The notes: generated by a model from the letters alone, not told the origin. A stretch of 64,000 nucleotides of DNA from Nocardioides panaciterrulae (GCF_013409645.1 NZ_JACCBG010000001.1:124001-188000), one strand, 5' to 3'. Counted from the first letter of the stretch, positions 51,664 to 62,010 are shown. Made by a program: numbers and translations.

Positions 51664-52307
51664 GGGCCCGGGCGCATGGCCGGGCAGGTGGCCGGGCGCG
51701 GGACCGGTTCGACGGGGCCATCGCGGGCGTCGGCAGCACCAGTGGCGTCCGGGTGGTCGTGGGCCACTGGCCACGCACGGCGCTCGGACCGTTCTCCGAC
51801 GTGATGGTCGAGACCGCGACCGGGCACCGGGTGCTGCTCGCGCCGAGTGTCGAGGTGGCCGGGTTCGTGGCTGCGACGTACACCTTCGACGAGACCCGGA
51901 TCGAGCCGGTCGAGGTGGACGCCCGGCGGGACGGATGGTGCGTGCACACGCCCTCCCTCGAGCTGCGGCTCGCGCTCGGTGGTCGGCCGGCCCTCGGGCT
52001 GCTGCTGCGGGCGGTCCCGCCCCGGCTCGCCACCAGCCCGGCCTGGTGCGCGCTGACCGACCCGGTGGCGCGGGTGCTGCTGCGGGGTGTCCGCACCCGC
52101 GGCACCGCGGGCAACTCGCGTCGCGAGTGGTACGGCGCGACCGACCTGCGCGCGGTCCGGTCGCTCGCCGGCAGCTTCGACGGTCGTGAGCTCGGCCGGC
52201 TCGCCCCCGTCGACCCGCCGTGCCGGTTCGGCTTCTCCTCCAGCCCGCGCCGCCCGTCGGTGACCTCGGTCGTCACCACCGTCGAGTCGGCGCAGGTTGA
52301 CGCCTGA
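51660..52307 (+). CDS. conserved-type hypothetical protein ending in a repeat
   Basis: A 215-residue soluble protein of unknown function. The core is beta-rich (VRVVVGHWPRTALGPFSDVM, LLAPSVEVAGFVAATYTFDE, LELRLALGGRPALGLLLRA) and has WYGATDLRAV near the C-terminus. GTG 51660 overlaps the FUSC stop, so it is co-translated. The last residues (VESAQVDA) and the stop codon are encoded by the first copy of the palindromic repeat cluster, meaning the repeat has shaped the C-terminus. Confidence 0.65.
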   Translation: MRARAHGRAGGRARDRFDGAIAGVGSTSGVRVVVGHWPRTALGPFSDVMVETATGHRVLLAPSVEVAGFVAATYTFDETRIEPVEVDARRDGWCVHTPSLELRLALGGRPALGLLLRAVPPRLATSPAWCALTDPVARVLLRGVRTRGTAGNSRREWYGATDLRAVRSLAGSFDGRELGRLAPVDPPCRFGFSSSPRRPSVTSVVTTVESAQVDA

Positions 52308-52467
52308 CCCCGCGAGTCGGCGCATGTTGACGCGCCTGCCCCCGCGAGTCGGCGCTGGTTGACGCCGGAGAGCGCCGTCCGTGTCAACGAGCGCCGACTC
52401 GGCGTGCCCGGGGGTGTCAACGAGCGCCGACTCGGCGTGCCGTGAGGTGTCAACGAGCGCCGACTCG
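52283..52467. repeat. cluster of palindromic GAGTCGGCG/GTTGAC repeats (cluster 2)
   Basis: Six copies of CGAGTCGGCGCNNGTTGAC: forward at 52283-52303, 52313-52333 and 52345-52365; reverse at 52383-52404, 52416-52437 and 52449-52467. Three copies facing three copies give a symmetric array between convergent genes. It is the same family as 1719-1924. Confidence 0.88.
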
Positions 52468-52485
52468 CGGGGGCCCTTGGGGGTG

Positions 52486-53403
52486 TCAGACGGCGATGGC
52501 GCGGTTCACCCAGTTGGAGGTGACCCGCATCCCGACCTTCTCGTAGAGGCCCAGGGCGCCGGTGCGGGAGTCGGTCGACAGCTCGCAGCGTTCGACACCC
52601 CGTGCGGTGGCCTCGGCGAAGGCGTCGACGAGCAGCGCCTGGGCCAGCCCGCGGCCGCGCTGGTCCTTGCGGGTGGCCAGCCGGGCGATGAATGCGCAGG
52701 ACGGGCTCACCTGAACCACGGCCATCGCCACGACCTCGTCGGCCGGGTCGGTGACGACGCGGAGGTTCCAGGGTTCGAAGCCGGGGCGGCGGACGATCTC
52801 GGCCTCCCATCGCTCGAAGGGCTCCCGGTCCCGCTTGGACCACTCCAGGAAGGCGTCCTCCTGGACCGTCCAGCAGGCGCGGTGCTCGGCCTCGGTGGCC
52901 GCCCGCGCGGAGTACCCCTCCGGCAGCGGGCGGTCCGGGATCGTGGTGCCCGCGGGCAGCTGGAGCACCCAGCTGTTCCACCGGACGTGGTAGCCGAGCG
53001 ACTCCAGCAGCCGGTCGCCGGGGGACCCCTGCGGCACCGGCATCCCGACCACCTCGGCGCCCAGCTCGCGGCCGCGGGCCTGCATCCACCGGGCCAGGCC
53101 GGTCCCGAGGCCGCGGCCGTTGTAGTCGGGGTGCACCGAGGCGTCGCCGCGGCCGGACTCACCCACCTCGGCGTACGCCACCAGCCGGTCCCCGTCGAAG
53201 ACGCCGACCGCGTGCCGGCCCACGTCGTACCCCGGGACCTGCCACTCGGCGACGATGTCGGCCTCCTCGATCGCGACCTCACCGGTGTCGGCGAGCTGCT
53301 GGGCGGCCATCACCGCGGTGACCGCGGCCGCGTCCGCGAGGACGAGGGGGCGGTGGGTCAGGCCGTCGGGGAGCGCGAGGGCTGCGGTGGTCATGATCGA
53401 CAT
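52486..53403 (-). CDS. tandem-GNAT acetyltransferase
   Basis: A 305-residue protein with two GNAT domains. The first has NGRGLGTGLARWM as acetyl-CoA loop (residues about 90-102), the second ATRKDQRGRGLAQALLVDAF (about 245-265) followed by STDSRTGALGLYEKVGM. Two-domain GNATs include mycothiol synthase, but the sequence does not let me claim that enzyme. ATG 53403 is used; a second ATG lies 9 nt on. No clear ribosome site. It converges on the hypothetical gene across the repeat cluster. Confidence 0.8.
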   Translation of the reverse strand: MSIMTTAALALPDGLTHRPLVLADAAAVTAVMAAQQLADTGEVAIEEADIVAEWQVPGYDVGRHAVGVFDGDRLVAYAEVGESGRGDASVHPDYNGRGLGTGLARWMQARGRELGAEVVGMPVPQGSPGDRLLESLGYHVRWNSWVLQLPAGTTIPDRPLPEGYSARAATEAEHRACWTVQEDAFLEWSKRDREPFERWEAEIVRRPGFEPWNLRVVTDPADEVVAMAVVQVSPSCAFIARLATRKDQRGRGLAQALLVDAFAEATARGVERCELSTDSRTGALGLYEKVGMRVTSNWVNRAIAV

Positions 53404-53508
53404 TGCAGCAGGAAATGCCCGACGGGACCGCCGAATTAACGGCGGCCCCGTCGAGATGGGCCCGGCAGGTGGGCCCGGCATTCGGCCGGTCGCTCGACCG
53501 GCGAGGAC

Positions 53509-54099
53509 TCAGGCGTTCTGGATGGCCGAGACGTCGAACTCGAGCTTGATCTTCTCCGAGACCAGCACGCCGCCGGTCTCGAGCGCGGCGTTCCAGGTCA
53601 GGTCCCAGTCCTTGCGGTTGATCGAGGCCACGCCCTCGAAGCCGACCCGCAGGTTGCCGAACGGGTCGCGGGCCGAGCCGCTCTGCTCGAACTCGATGGT
53701 GACGGGGCGGGAGACACCCTTGATGGTCAGGTCGCCGGTGATGGCCCAGTCGGCGCCGTCGCGCTCGACCTTGGTGGAGACGAAGGTGATCTCCTTGTTG
53801 TTGTCCGCGTCGAAGAAGTCGGCGGAGCGCAGGTGGCCGTCGCGGTCGGCCACGCCGGTGTCGATGCTGGCGGTCTGGATGGCCAGCTCGACGCGCGAGG
53901 CGGCGGGGTTCGCGGAGTCGATGTGCGCGGTGCCGGCGAAGTCGGTGAACTGGCCGCGGACCGTGGTCACCATGGCGTGCCGGGCGCTGAAGCCCAGGCG
54001 GGTGTGGGTCGGGTCGATGGTGTAGTCGCCGGTGACGTCCTCGACGGCGGTGGTCGGGGCGTCGAAGGTCTCGGTCTTGCTGCGGCTGAAGATGCTCAT
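53509..54099 (-). CDS. YceI-family lipid-binding protein
   Basis: A 196-residue lipocalin-like beta-barrel of the YceI family, which binds isoprenoid chains. YTIDPTHTRLGFSARHAMVT (strands 1-2), HLRSADFFDADNNKEITFVS and GDLTIKGVSRPVTIEFE are characteristic. No signal peptide is present, so it is cytoplasmic, as in many actinobacterial members. ATG 54099 is preceded by GGAGACC. Divergence from the next genes leaves 213 nt (54100-54312) without a gene. Confidence 0.88.
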   Translation of the reverse strand: MSIFSRSKTETFDAPTTAVEDVTGDYTIDPTHTRLGFSARHAMVTTVRGQFTDFAGTAHIDSANPAASRVELAIQTASIDTGVADRDGHLRSADFFDADNNKEITFVSTKVERDGADWAITGDLTIKGVSRPVTIEFEQSGSARDPFGNLRVGFEGVASINRKDWDLTWNAALETGGVLVSEKIKLEFDVSAIQNA

Positions 54100-54312
54100 G
54101 CTGGGTCTCCTGGCGGGGTTGGTTGTTCAAAGTTCAACCATCTCAACCGGACCCAGCTCCGGTTCATTCCCCCGGGGCCGCCGACGCGCGGGTGATCCGG
54201 GTCACACCGGGCAGCCCCCAGTAGCCGATCACCTCGCCGGTGACCGGCCGCGGCAGCCACCGCTCCGCGTGCTCGTCCGAGCGTGCGTCCTGATCGCGCG
54301 GTCAGCCGGCGG

Positions 54313-54456
54313 TCAGGCGGCGTGCATCGGAGCGGTCGGCGCGCCGGCGGGGGACTCCCCGGCGGCCACCCAGCGCGCCTCGAGGTGCGCGCGACCGCGG
54401 GCGTCGACGACGCGCACCCAGGTCTGCTGGAGCATCGTGTTCAGGTCAGTCGTCAT
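54313..54456 (-). CDS. 47-aa small soluble protein
   Basis: A small gene with the sequence start MTTDLNTMLQQTWVRVVDAR and end GAPTAPMHAA. AAAGGTGA lies 6 nt upstream of ATG 54456, a strong ribosome site, and TAGGGT further upstream (minus strand, near 54495-54500) may be its -10. The leader contains three AGGTGAMC-like repeats in about 33 nt. Amphipathic N-terminal helix, no membrane segment. Family unknown. Confidence 0.55.
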   Translation of the reverse strand: MTTDLNTMLQQTWVRVVDARGRAHLEARWVAAGESPAGAPTAPMHAA

Positions 54457-54551
54457 CGTCGGTCACCTTTCGTTCACCTTCTGTTCACCTACCCTAACCC
54501 AGACGTTCGCCTCACGCGTCACTGATGAGCCAAATAGCGGCAATGAGGTAT

Positions 54552-54575
54552 TTCCTGCCCGATTTCGGGCAGGAA
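54552..54575. other. perfect hairpin TTCCTGCCCG-ATTT-CGGGCAGGAA
   Basis: A 10-bp perfect stem with a 4-nt AT loop, in the region between two divergent small genes and 37 nt before GTG 54613. It could be an operator or a leader hairpin; a terminator is unlikely because the genes diverge. Confidence 0.6.
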
Positions 54576-54612
54576 CTTGCCCTTCGCGTCGGCGAGCGGC
54601 CAGCATCATCGG

Positions 54613-54882
54613 GTGCCCGCCGTTCCCGACCCCGAACTCGTCCGCCGCATCGCCGTGAGCACCGGGCTCAGCCCGGCGGAGGCGGCCCGGGTGGTGGAGG
54701 ACGTCGTCGCCTACCACCAGGAGCCGGTCGAGGAGTACGTCCGCCGGCGGCACGCGCACCTGAAGGCCTACGGCGCGAGGAACCCCGAGATCTTCGCCCG
54801 CCTCGCCGACGAGCTCGCCGGCCGCGTGGTCGCGGCGCCCGACCTCAGCGAGCGCCAGCTGCGACGGATCGTCTACGGCTAG
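54613..54882 (+). CDS. small helical hypothetical protein
   Basis: An 89-residue, all-helical, highly charged protein (LSPAEAARVVEDVVAYHQEP, VEEYVRRRHAHLKAYG, FARLADELAGRVV). Its pattern fits short conserved actinobacterial proteins of unknown role. The start is unsure: GTG 54613 begins just before PDPELVRRIAVSTG; an ATG at 54577 adds 12 residues that overlap the hairpin edge. It lies 50 nt upstream of glmS on the same strand. Confidence 0.6.
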   Translation: MPAVPDPELVRRIAVSTGLSPAEAARVVEDVVAYHQEPVEEYVRRRHAHLKAYGARNPEIFARLADELAGRVVAAPDLSERQLRRIVYG

Positions 54883-54932
54883 CCGCCGAGACCCATGACC
54901 TGACCCAGAGACAAGAATGAGGAGAACACCAG

Positions 54933-56753
54933 ATGTGCGGAATCGTGGGGTACGTCGGCGGCCAGCAGGCCGCGCCGCTGCTGCTCGAGGGGCTGTCCCG
55001 GCTCGAGCACCGGGGCTACGACTCGGCCGGCGTCGCCGTGTTGGCCGGCGCCGGGATCAAGGTGGCCAAGCGCGCCGGCCGGGTGCGTGACCTCGGGGAG
55101 TCGGTCCCGAAGCGGTTCTCCGGCAAGCTCGGGATCGGGCACACCCGCTGGGCCACGCACGGCCCGGCCAACGACGTCAACGCGCACCCGCACTCCGACG
55201 CCAAGGGGGACGTGGCGGTGGTCCACAACGGGATCATCGACAACGCCGCGACGCTGCGGAAGCGGCTGGCCGACGACGGGGTGGACCTGGTCTCCGACAC
55301 CGACACCGAGGTGCTCGCCCACCTCATCGCCCGCTCCGGCGCCGACACCTTGGAGGGCAAGGTCGCCGACGCGCTCTCGGTCATCGACGGCACCTACGGC
55401 ATCGCGGTCATGCACGCGGACTTCCCGGACCGGCTGGTCGTCGCCCGCAACGGCAGCCCGCTGATCATCGGCGTTGGCGAGAAGGAGATGCACGTCGCCT
55501 CCGACCTCGCCGCGCTGGTCCGCTACACGACCACGGTCGCCCACCTCGACGACGGCGAGCTGGCCACGCTGACCGCGACCGGCTTCACGACGTACCGCGC
55601 CGACCTCACCGCGACCGACAAGGCGGCCGCGCCGATCGACGTCGACCCGGCCTCCTACGACGCCGGCGAGCACGACTCGTTCATGTACAAGGAGATGCTC
55701 GAGCAGCCGGCCGCCGCCGAGCGGGTGCTGCGCGGCCGCCTCGACGAGCGGTTCGGTACGGCGCACCTCGGCGGGCTGAACATGGATCCACGTGAAACCA
55801 GGGCGATCCGCCGCGTGAAGATCCTCGGCTGCGGCTCGGCGTACTACGTCGGCCAGATGGGCGCCGCGCTGGTCGAGGAGCTGGCCCGGATCCCGGCCGA
55901 CGCCGAGGCGGCCAGCGAGTTCCGCTACCGCGACCCGGTGATCGAGCCGGACACCCTCTACGTGGCGGTCAGCCAGTCGGGGGAGACCCTGGACACGCTG
56001 CTGGCGGTCCAGGAGATCCGCCGCAAGGGCGGCCGGGTCGTCGGGCTGGTCAACGTCGTGGGCAGCGCGATCGCGCGGGCGTGCGACGGCGGCATCTACC
56101 TGCACGCCGGCCCGGAGGTCGCGGTCGCCTCGACCAAGGCGCTGACCAACATGTTCCTCGGGTTCGCGCTGCTCTCCCTCCAGCTCGGCCGGGTCCGCGA
56201 CCTGTCCATCGCCGACGGCAACCGGCTGATCGCCGGCCTGGCCCGGATCCCGGAGCAGATCGCGGAGATCCTGCAGCGCGAGGAGGAGCTGGCCGAGGTG
56301 GCCCGGCGGCTGGCGGGCTCCGAGAGCCTGTTCTTCATCGGCCGGGTGCGCGGCTTCCCCGTGGCCCGGGAGGGCGCGCAGAAGTTCAAGGAGATCTCCT
56401 ACCGGCACGCCGAGGCCTACCAGACCTCCGAGCTCAAGCACGGTCCGCTCGCGCTGATCTCCGAAGGGGTGCCGACCGTGGCGATCGTCCCCGACGACGA
56501 GCTCACCAGCCGCAACGTCGGCGCCCTGCACGAGATCGCCGCGCGGCGCGGCCCGCTGGTCGTGGTCACCCACGAGGGCGTCGACCTCGGCGACGTCGAC
56601 GCGATGCGGATCGACGTGCCCCGCAACGAGCGCGAGCTGGACCCGATCCTGCTCACCGTGCCGCTGCAGGTGCTCGCCTACCACGCGGCGCTGCACCTGG
56701 GCCACGACATCGACAAGCCGCGCAACCTCGCCAAGTCGGTGACGGTCGAGTAG
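54933..56753 (+). CDS. glmS: glutamine--fructose-6-phosphate aminotransferase
   Basis: A 606-residue cytoplasmic enzyme making glucosamine-6-phosphate for cell-wall synthesis. The N-terminal glutaminase uses Cys2 (MCGIVGYVG), with LEHRGYDSAG, GIGHTRWATHG and HNGIIDN. Two SIS domains follow: VAVSQSGETLDTL and the RGFPVAREGAQKFKEISY region; the C-terminus DKPRNLAKSVTVE is invariant in the family. GAGGAGA is 7 nt upstream of ATG 54933. No glmS ribozyme is present. Confidence 0.96.
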   Translation: MCGIVGYVGGQQAAPLLLEGLSRLEHRGYDSAGVAVLAGAGIKVAKRAGRVRDLGESVPKRFSGKLGIGHTRWATHGPANDVNAHPHSDAKGDVAVVHNGIIDNAATLRKRLADDGVDLVSDTDTEVLAHLIARSGADTLEGKVADALSVIDGTYGIAVMHADFPDRLVVARNGSPLIIGVGEKEMHVASDLAALVRYTTTVAHLDDGELATLTATGFTTYRADLTATDKAAAPIDVDPASYDAGEHDSFMYKEMLEQPAAAERVLRGRLDERFGTAHLGGLNMDPRETRAIRRVKILGCGSAYYVGQMGAALVEELARIPADAEAASEFRYRDPVIEPDTLYVAVSQSGETLDTLLAVQEIRRKGGRVVGLVNVVGSAIARACDGGIYLHAGPEVAVASTKALTNMFLGFALLSLQLGRVRDLSIADGNRLIAGLARIPEQIAEILQREEELAEVARRLAGSESLFFIGRVRGFPVAREGAQKFKEISYRHAEAYQTSELKHGPLALISEGVPTVAIVPDDELTSRNVGALHEIAARRGPLVVVTHEGVDLGDVDAMRIDVPRNERELDPILLTVPLQVLAYHAALHLGHDIDKPRNLAKSVTVE

Positions 56754-56794
56754 CGAGCGGGCGGGGACGGGCAGCGGAACCTCCCGGAGGCCGC

Positions 56795-56816
56795 CCGCCG
56801 GCTTTGACGCCGGCGG
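56795..56816 (+). terminator. terminator hairpin after glmS
   Basis: CCGCCGGC-TTTGAC-GCCGGCGG, a perfect 8-bp stem about 40 nt after the glmS stop. Confidence 0.5.
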
Positions 56817-56894
56817 TCGGTCTCGCCCAAGATCGGGGCAGCACGTGACGCAGCCCTCCGCGCCCGCGAATCCCCACCGCGGCGCCCGACCCCC

Positions 56895-56900
56895 TACCGT
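56895..56900 (+). promoter_or_regulatory. -10 element of leaderless promoter (TACCGT)
   Basis: TACCGT ends 8 nt before ATG 56909. Confidence 0.45.
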
Positions 56901-56908
56901 GGTGACCC

Positions 56909-58717
<1,809 letters not shown>

Positions 58718-58724
58718 ACCGGGC

Positions 58725-58748
58725 TGGACCAGCCCCGCGAGGGGCTGG
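58725..58748 (+). terminator. terminator hairpin after the helicase gene
   Basis: GACCAGCCCC-GCGA-GGGGCTGGTC, a perfect 10-bp stem with a GCGA loop, 7 nt after the stop. Confidence 0.65.
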
Positions 58749-58817
58749 TCGGCGTCGGTGCCGGGTGCTTGGCTGAGCACGGCCACATCGGGGTGGCCGT
58801 GACCCTCGGGAGGTCCC

Positions 58818-59852
58818 GTGCACCGCTCTGGCCTGTTCGTCCGCACCGCGCTCGCCCCGCTGGCAGCCCTGCTGGCCCTCGGGGCGCTCGTGGCGCCGAT
58901 GCCGCCGCCGGCGGGCGCCGCGGCCCCGTCGTACGTCGCCCTCGGTGACTCCTACTCCTCCGGGGTCGGGACCCGCAGCTACCTCGACGACGGCACCTCG
59001 TGCCGGCGCTCGGCGTACGCGTTCCCGAGCCTGATCGCGGCGGCCCGGGGGTTCGCGCTGACCTTCCGGGCGTGCTCGGGGGCGACGATCCCCGACGTCA
59101 CCAGCGGCCAGCTCGGCGCGCTGGACGCCGCGACCGCCTACGTGACGATCTCGGTCGGCGGCAACGACGCCGGCTTCGCCGCGGTCCTCACCGAGTGCGC
59201 CCAGCCGTGGTGGATGAGCGACTGCGACGACGCCGTGGAAACCGCCCGCGCCTACATCCGCACCGAGCTGCCCGCCGCGCTCGCCACCCTCTATGCCGCG
59301 ATCCGCGCCCGGGCGTCCTCCGCGCGGGTGGTCGCGGTCGGCTACCCGCGGATCTTCGACGGGGAGGACTGCAACGCGGCCACCTGGTTCTCGCCCACCG
59401 AGGAGAAGCGGCTCAACGCGACCGCCGACCTGCTGGACAGCACGATCGCGGCGGCCGCCGCCGCCCAGGGCTTCGCGTTCGCCGACCCGACCGACCGGTT
59501 CACCGGCCACGCGGTCTGCGACGACACCGAGTGGCTCAACGGGCTCTCCTACCCGATCACCGAGAGCTACCACCCCGACCGGGCCGGGCACCGGTACGGC
59601 TACACGCCGCTGGTCGGCCGGCTGCTGACCGGCGCGACCGTGCGGGTCGGCGCCGCGACCCTGCGCGCCGCGGCGGACTCGGCGCCGGCGCTGGCCGAGG
59701 CCGCCCGGAGGTACGCCGGTCCCGACGCCGCCGTCGCCCCGGAGCGGTTCGTCGCGCCCGACCCGACCGGCGCCCGGGCGCGGGTGGCGGCCCGCCGGGC
59801 CGGCGTCGACCTCGACCGGTGGCTGGCCCGGGCGGCCGGCGGTCGACGCTGA
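58818..59852 (+). CDS. secreted SGNH/GDSL esterase-lipase
   Basis: A 344-residue exported hydrolase. A signal peptide (LAPLAALLALGALVAPMPPP, cleavage near AGA-AAP) precedes the SGNH fold: GDSYSSG (Ser45), GGNDAGF (Asn116) and YHPDRAGH (His252, with the catalytic Asp two residues on). Six cysteines in three likely pairs (CRR/CSG, ECA/CDD, EDC/VCDD) match the Streptomyces-type secreted lipases. GTG 58818 follows GGGAGGT. The C-terminal 70 residues are Ala/Arg-rich. Confidence 0.87.
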   Translation: MHRSGLFVRTALAPLAALLALGALVAPMPPPAGAAAPSYVALGDSYSSGVGTRSYLDDGTSCRRSAYAFPSLIAAARGFALTFRACSGATIPDVTSGQLGALDAATAYVTISVGGNDAGFAAVLTECAQPWWMSDCDDAVETARAYIRTELPAALATLYAAIRARASSARVVAVGYPRIFDGEDCNAATWFSPTEEKRLNATADLLDSTIAAAAAAQGFAFADPTDRFTGHAVCDDTEWLNGLSYPITESYHPDRAGHRYGYTPLVGRLLTGATVRVGAATLRAAADSAPALAEAARRYAGPDAAVAPERFVAPDPTGARARVAARRAGVDLDRWLARAAGGRR

Positions 59853-59903
59853 CCGGCCGGCCGGCGGCGCTGACGGGCCGGCCGGCGGCGCTGACGGGCC
59901 GGC
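59851..59903. repeat. tandem 21-nt GC repeat
   Basis: A unit built from GGCCGGCCGGCGGCGCTGAC (20 of 21 nt) occurs twice, with a third partial copy, between the esterase and the penicillin-binding protein genes. Confidence 0.65.
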
Positions 59904-59919
59904 GGGGGGAGCGGGCTGG

Positions 59920-59925
59920 TAGAAC
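59920..59925 (+). promoter_or_regulatory. -10-like element TAGAAC
   Basis: TAGAAC ends 6 nt before ATG 59932; the last base differs from TANNNT, so this is a weaker case. Confidence 0.3.
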
Positions 59926-59931
59926 CGGGGC

Positions 59932-61821
59932 ATGCGGGCACCACGGACGATCGCCGGCCTGACCGCCACGGCGCTGCTCGGCGCGCTCCTGGCCGGCTGC
60001 GACGACGGGTCGCAGGACACCGGCCCGGACCCGCGGGCGGCCGGCCAGGCGCTGGCCGGCGCGCTGTCCTCCGGGGACTTCGCCGGGGTCGTTTTCCGGG
60101 GGGACACCGCGGGCGAGGTCGGCGCCGACTTCGCCGACATCGTGCACGACCTGGCCCCGGCCGAGCCGTCGGTGCACGCCGGCACGGTCCGCACCGACGG
60201 AGCCACCGCCACCGTCGCGCTGAACTGGTCGTGGCCGCTGCGGGGCAGCGACTGGAGCTACGCGACCCGGGCGCGGATGACCCGGGTCGACGGTCGGTGG
60301 CAGGTCGCCTGGGACCCCTCGATCGTCGCGCCCGACCTGCGCCCGCGCGAACGGCTGACGGCGACCACGGTCGAGCCCCGGCGCGGCCGGATCCTCGGCG
60401 CCCACGGCCGGGTACTGGTCGAGGCGCGCCCGGTGGTCCGGTTCGGCATCGACAAGTCGAAGGTCGGCCCCGCCCGGGCGGTCGCCTCGGCCCGCCAGCT
60501 GGCCCGGATCGTCGGCGTCGACCCGGCGTCGTACGCCCGCCGGGTCCAGGCCGCCGGCGACCAGCAGTTCGTCGAGGCCATCGTCTACCGGGTCGGCCAG
60601 ATCCCCTCCTCGGTGGACGGCTACGCCGACCTCCCGGGCTTCCTCGCCGTCGCCGACCGGCTGCCGCTCGCACCGACCCGGGAGTTCGCGGCGCCGCTGC
60701 TCGGCTCGGTCGGGCAGGTCACCGCGGAGATGGTCCAGAAGGACCCCGAGGCCTACCACCCCGGCGACGTGGCGGGCCTCTCCGGGCTGGAGGCGCGGTA
60801 CGACCAGCAGCTGCGCGGCACGCCCGGCGTGGTGGTGCGGGCGGCCCGCCCGGACCGGACCGGCCGGGTGCTGCACCGGCAGCCCGCGCAGGCCGGTGAG
60901 CCGCTCCGGCTGACCCTGGACGAGGGCCTGGAGACCCTGGCCGAGCACCTGCTCGCCCGGGTGCGCCCGGCCAGCGCGCTGGTGGCGATCCGGCCCTCGA
61001 CCGGCGAGATCCTGGCCGCGGCGAACGGGCCCGGCAACCACGGCTACAACTACGCGACCTACGGCCAGGTCGCGCCCGGCTCGACGTTCAAGAGCGTCTC
61101 CGGGCTGGCGCTGCTGCGCGCCGGGCTCACCCCCTCCACGAGGGTGCCCTGCACGCCGTCGATCACCGTGGACGGCAAGCGGTTCGAGAACTACGACGGC
61201 TACCCGGCCGACGCCCTGGGCCGGGTGCCGCTGCGCACCGCGCTCGCGAACTCCTGCAACACCGCGTTCATCTCCCAGCGGGGCCGGCTGCACGGGCACG
61301 ACCTCGCCGACGCGGCCGCGGCGCTGGGGATGGGCGTCGACCACGACCTCGGCTTCCCGGCGTACTTCGGCCACGTGGCGCCCGCCGCCTCCGACACCGA
61401 GGCGGCCGCGGACATGATCGGTCAGGGCACGGTGCTCGCCTCCCCGATGGCGATGGCCACGGTGCTCGCCTCGATCCAGTCCGGCACGCTCGTGGTGCCG
61501 CGGCTGGTGACCTCGGTCGACGTCGCGCCGCCCGACGGCGTGGAGCCGGTGTCGCGGTCCGAGGCCGCCACCCTGCGCGGGCTGCTGCGCGGCGTGGTCA
61601 CCTCCGGCAGCGGCCGTGCCCTGCTCGGACTGCCCGGCCCGCCGGTGATCGCCAAGACCGGTACGGCGGAGTTCGAGTCCGACGGCAAGACCCTCACCCA
61701 CGCGTGGATGATCGGCGCCCAGGGCGACCTCGCCGTCGCCGTCTTCGTCGACCGCGGCTCGTCGGGCTCCGGCACCGCCGGTCCGATCCTGGAGGCGTTC
61801 CTGCGCGCCGCGCGGTCCTGA
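59932..61821 (+). CDS. lipoprotein penicillin-binding protein (class B, MecA_N domain)
   Basis: A 629-residue cell-wall transpeptidase. Lipobox LLAGC (Cys23) anchors it outside the membrane. Residues about 30-145 are an NTF2-like MecA_N domain, then a PBP dimer domain (EPRRGRILGAHGRVLVE), then the transpeptidase with STFK (Ser384), SCN (Ser441) and KTG (Lys575). This domain order is that of MecA/PbpA-like enzymes and low-affinity PBPs; resistance is not implied. It converges with the EF-G2 gene. Confidence 0.9.
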   Translation: MRAPRTIAGLTATALLGALLAGCDDGSQDTGPDPRAAGQALAGALSSGDFAGVVFRGDTAGEVGADFADIVHDLAPAEPSVHAGTVRTDGATATVALNWSWPLRGSDWSYATRARMTRVDGRWQVAWDPSIVAPDLRPRERLTATTVEPRRGRILGAHGRVLVEARPVVRFGIDKSKVGPARAVASARQLARIVGVDPASYARRVQAAGDQQFVEAIVYRVGQIPSSVDGYADLPGFLAVADRLPLAPTREFAAPLLGSVGQVTAEMVQKDPEAYHPGDVAGLSGLEARYDQQLRGTPGVVVRAARPDRTGRVLHRQPAQAGEPLRLTLDEGLETLAEHLLARVRPASALVAIRPSTGEILAAANGPGNHGYNYATYGQVAPGSTFKSVSGLALLRAGLTPSTRVPCTPSITVDGKRFENYDGYPADALGRVPLRTALANSCNTAFISQRGRLHGHDLADAAAALGMGVDHDLGFPAYFGHVAPAASDTEAAADMIGQGTVLASPMAMATVLASIQSGTLVVPRLVTSVDVAPPDGVEPVSRSEAATLRGLLRGVVTSGSGRALLGLPGPPVIAKTGTAEFESDGKTLTHAWMIGAQGDLAVAVFVDRGSSGSGTAGPILEAFLRAARS

Positions 61822-61935
61822 GGGGCACCGGCCGGGCGGTCGGGCGGCGGGTCGGCCGGGCGGAGGCTGGAGGCGGGCGTGCGGGATGCGGGCGTGCCGC
61901 GCCGAGGGGTGGCTCGAGGGGGTGGCCCGAGCGGG

Positions 61936-61955
61936 TTGAACATACATTTGTTCAA
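61936..61955. other. AT-rich inverted repeat TTGAACA-TACATT-TGTTCAA
   Basis: A perfect 7-bp repeat with a 6-nt loop in a GC-rich convergent gap between the PBP and EF-G2 genes. It may be a bidirectional terminator or a regulator site; the spacing does not match a LexA box. Confidence 0.5.
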
Positions 61956-62010
61956 ACCGCGGGAGCCCCCCTCCCGCCCGGGCCCGGCACCGACACCGGC
62001 GACGCCTCGG

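Noticed and set aside
54883-54932. glmS ribozyme or other leader riboswitch
   Set aside because: Only about 50 nt separate the upstream gene from glmS, with no fold resembling a riboswitch.
59932-61821. A methicillin-resistance gene
   Set aside because: The MecA_N-transpeptidase order is shared by ordinary actinobacterial PBPs; nothing in the sequence shows beta-lactam resistance.
61936-61955. LexA (SOS) box
   Set aside because: The GAAC and GTTC halves are 8 nt apart instead of 4, and no gene starts nearby.
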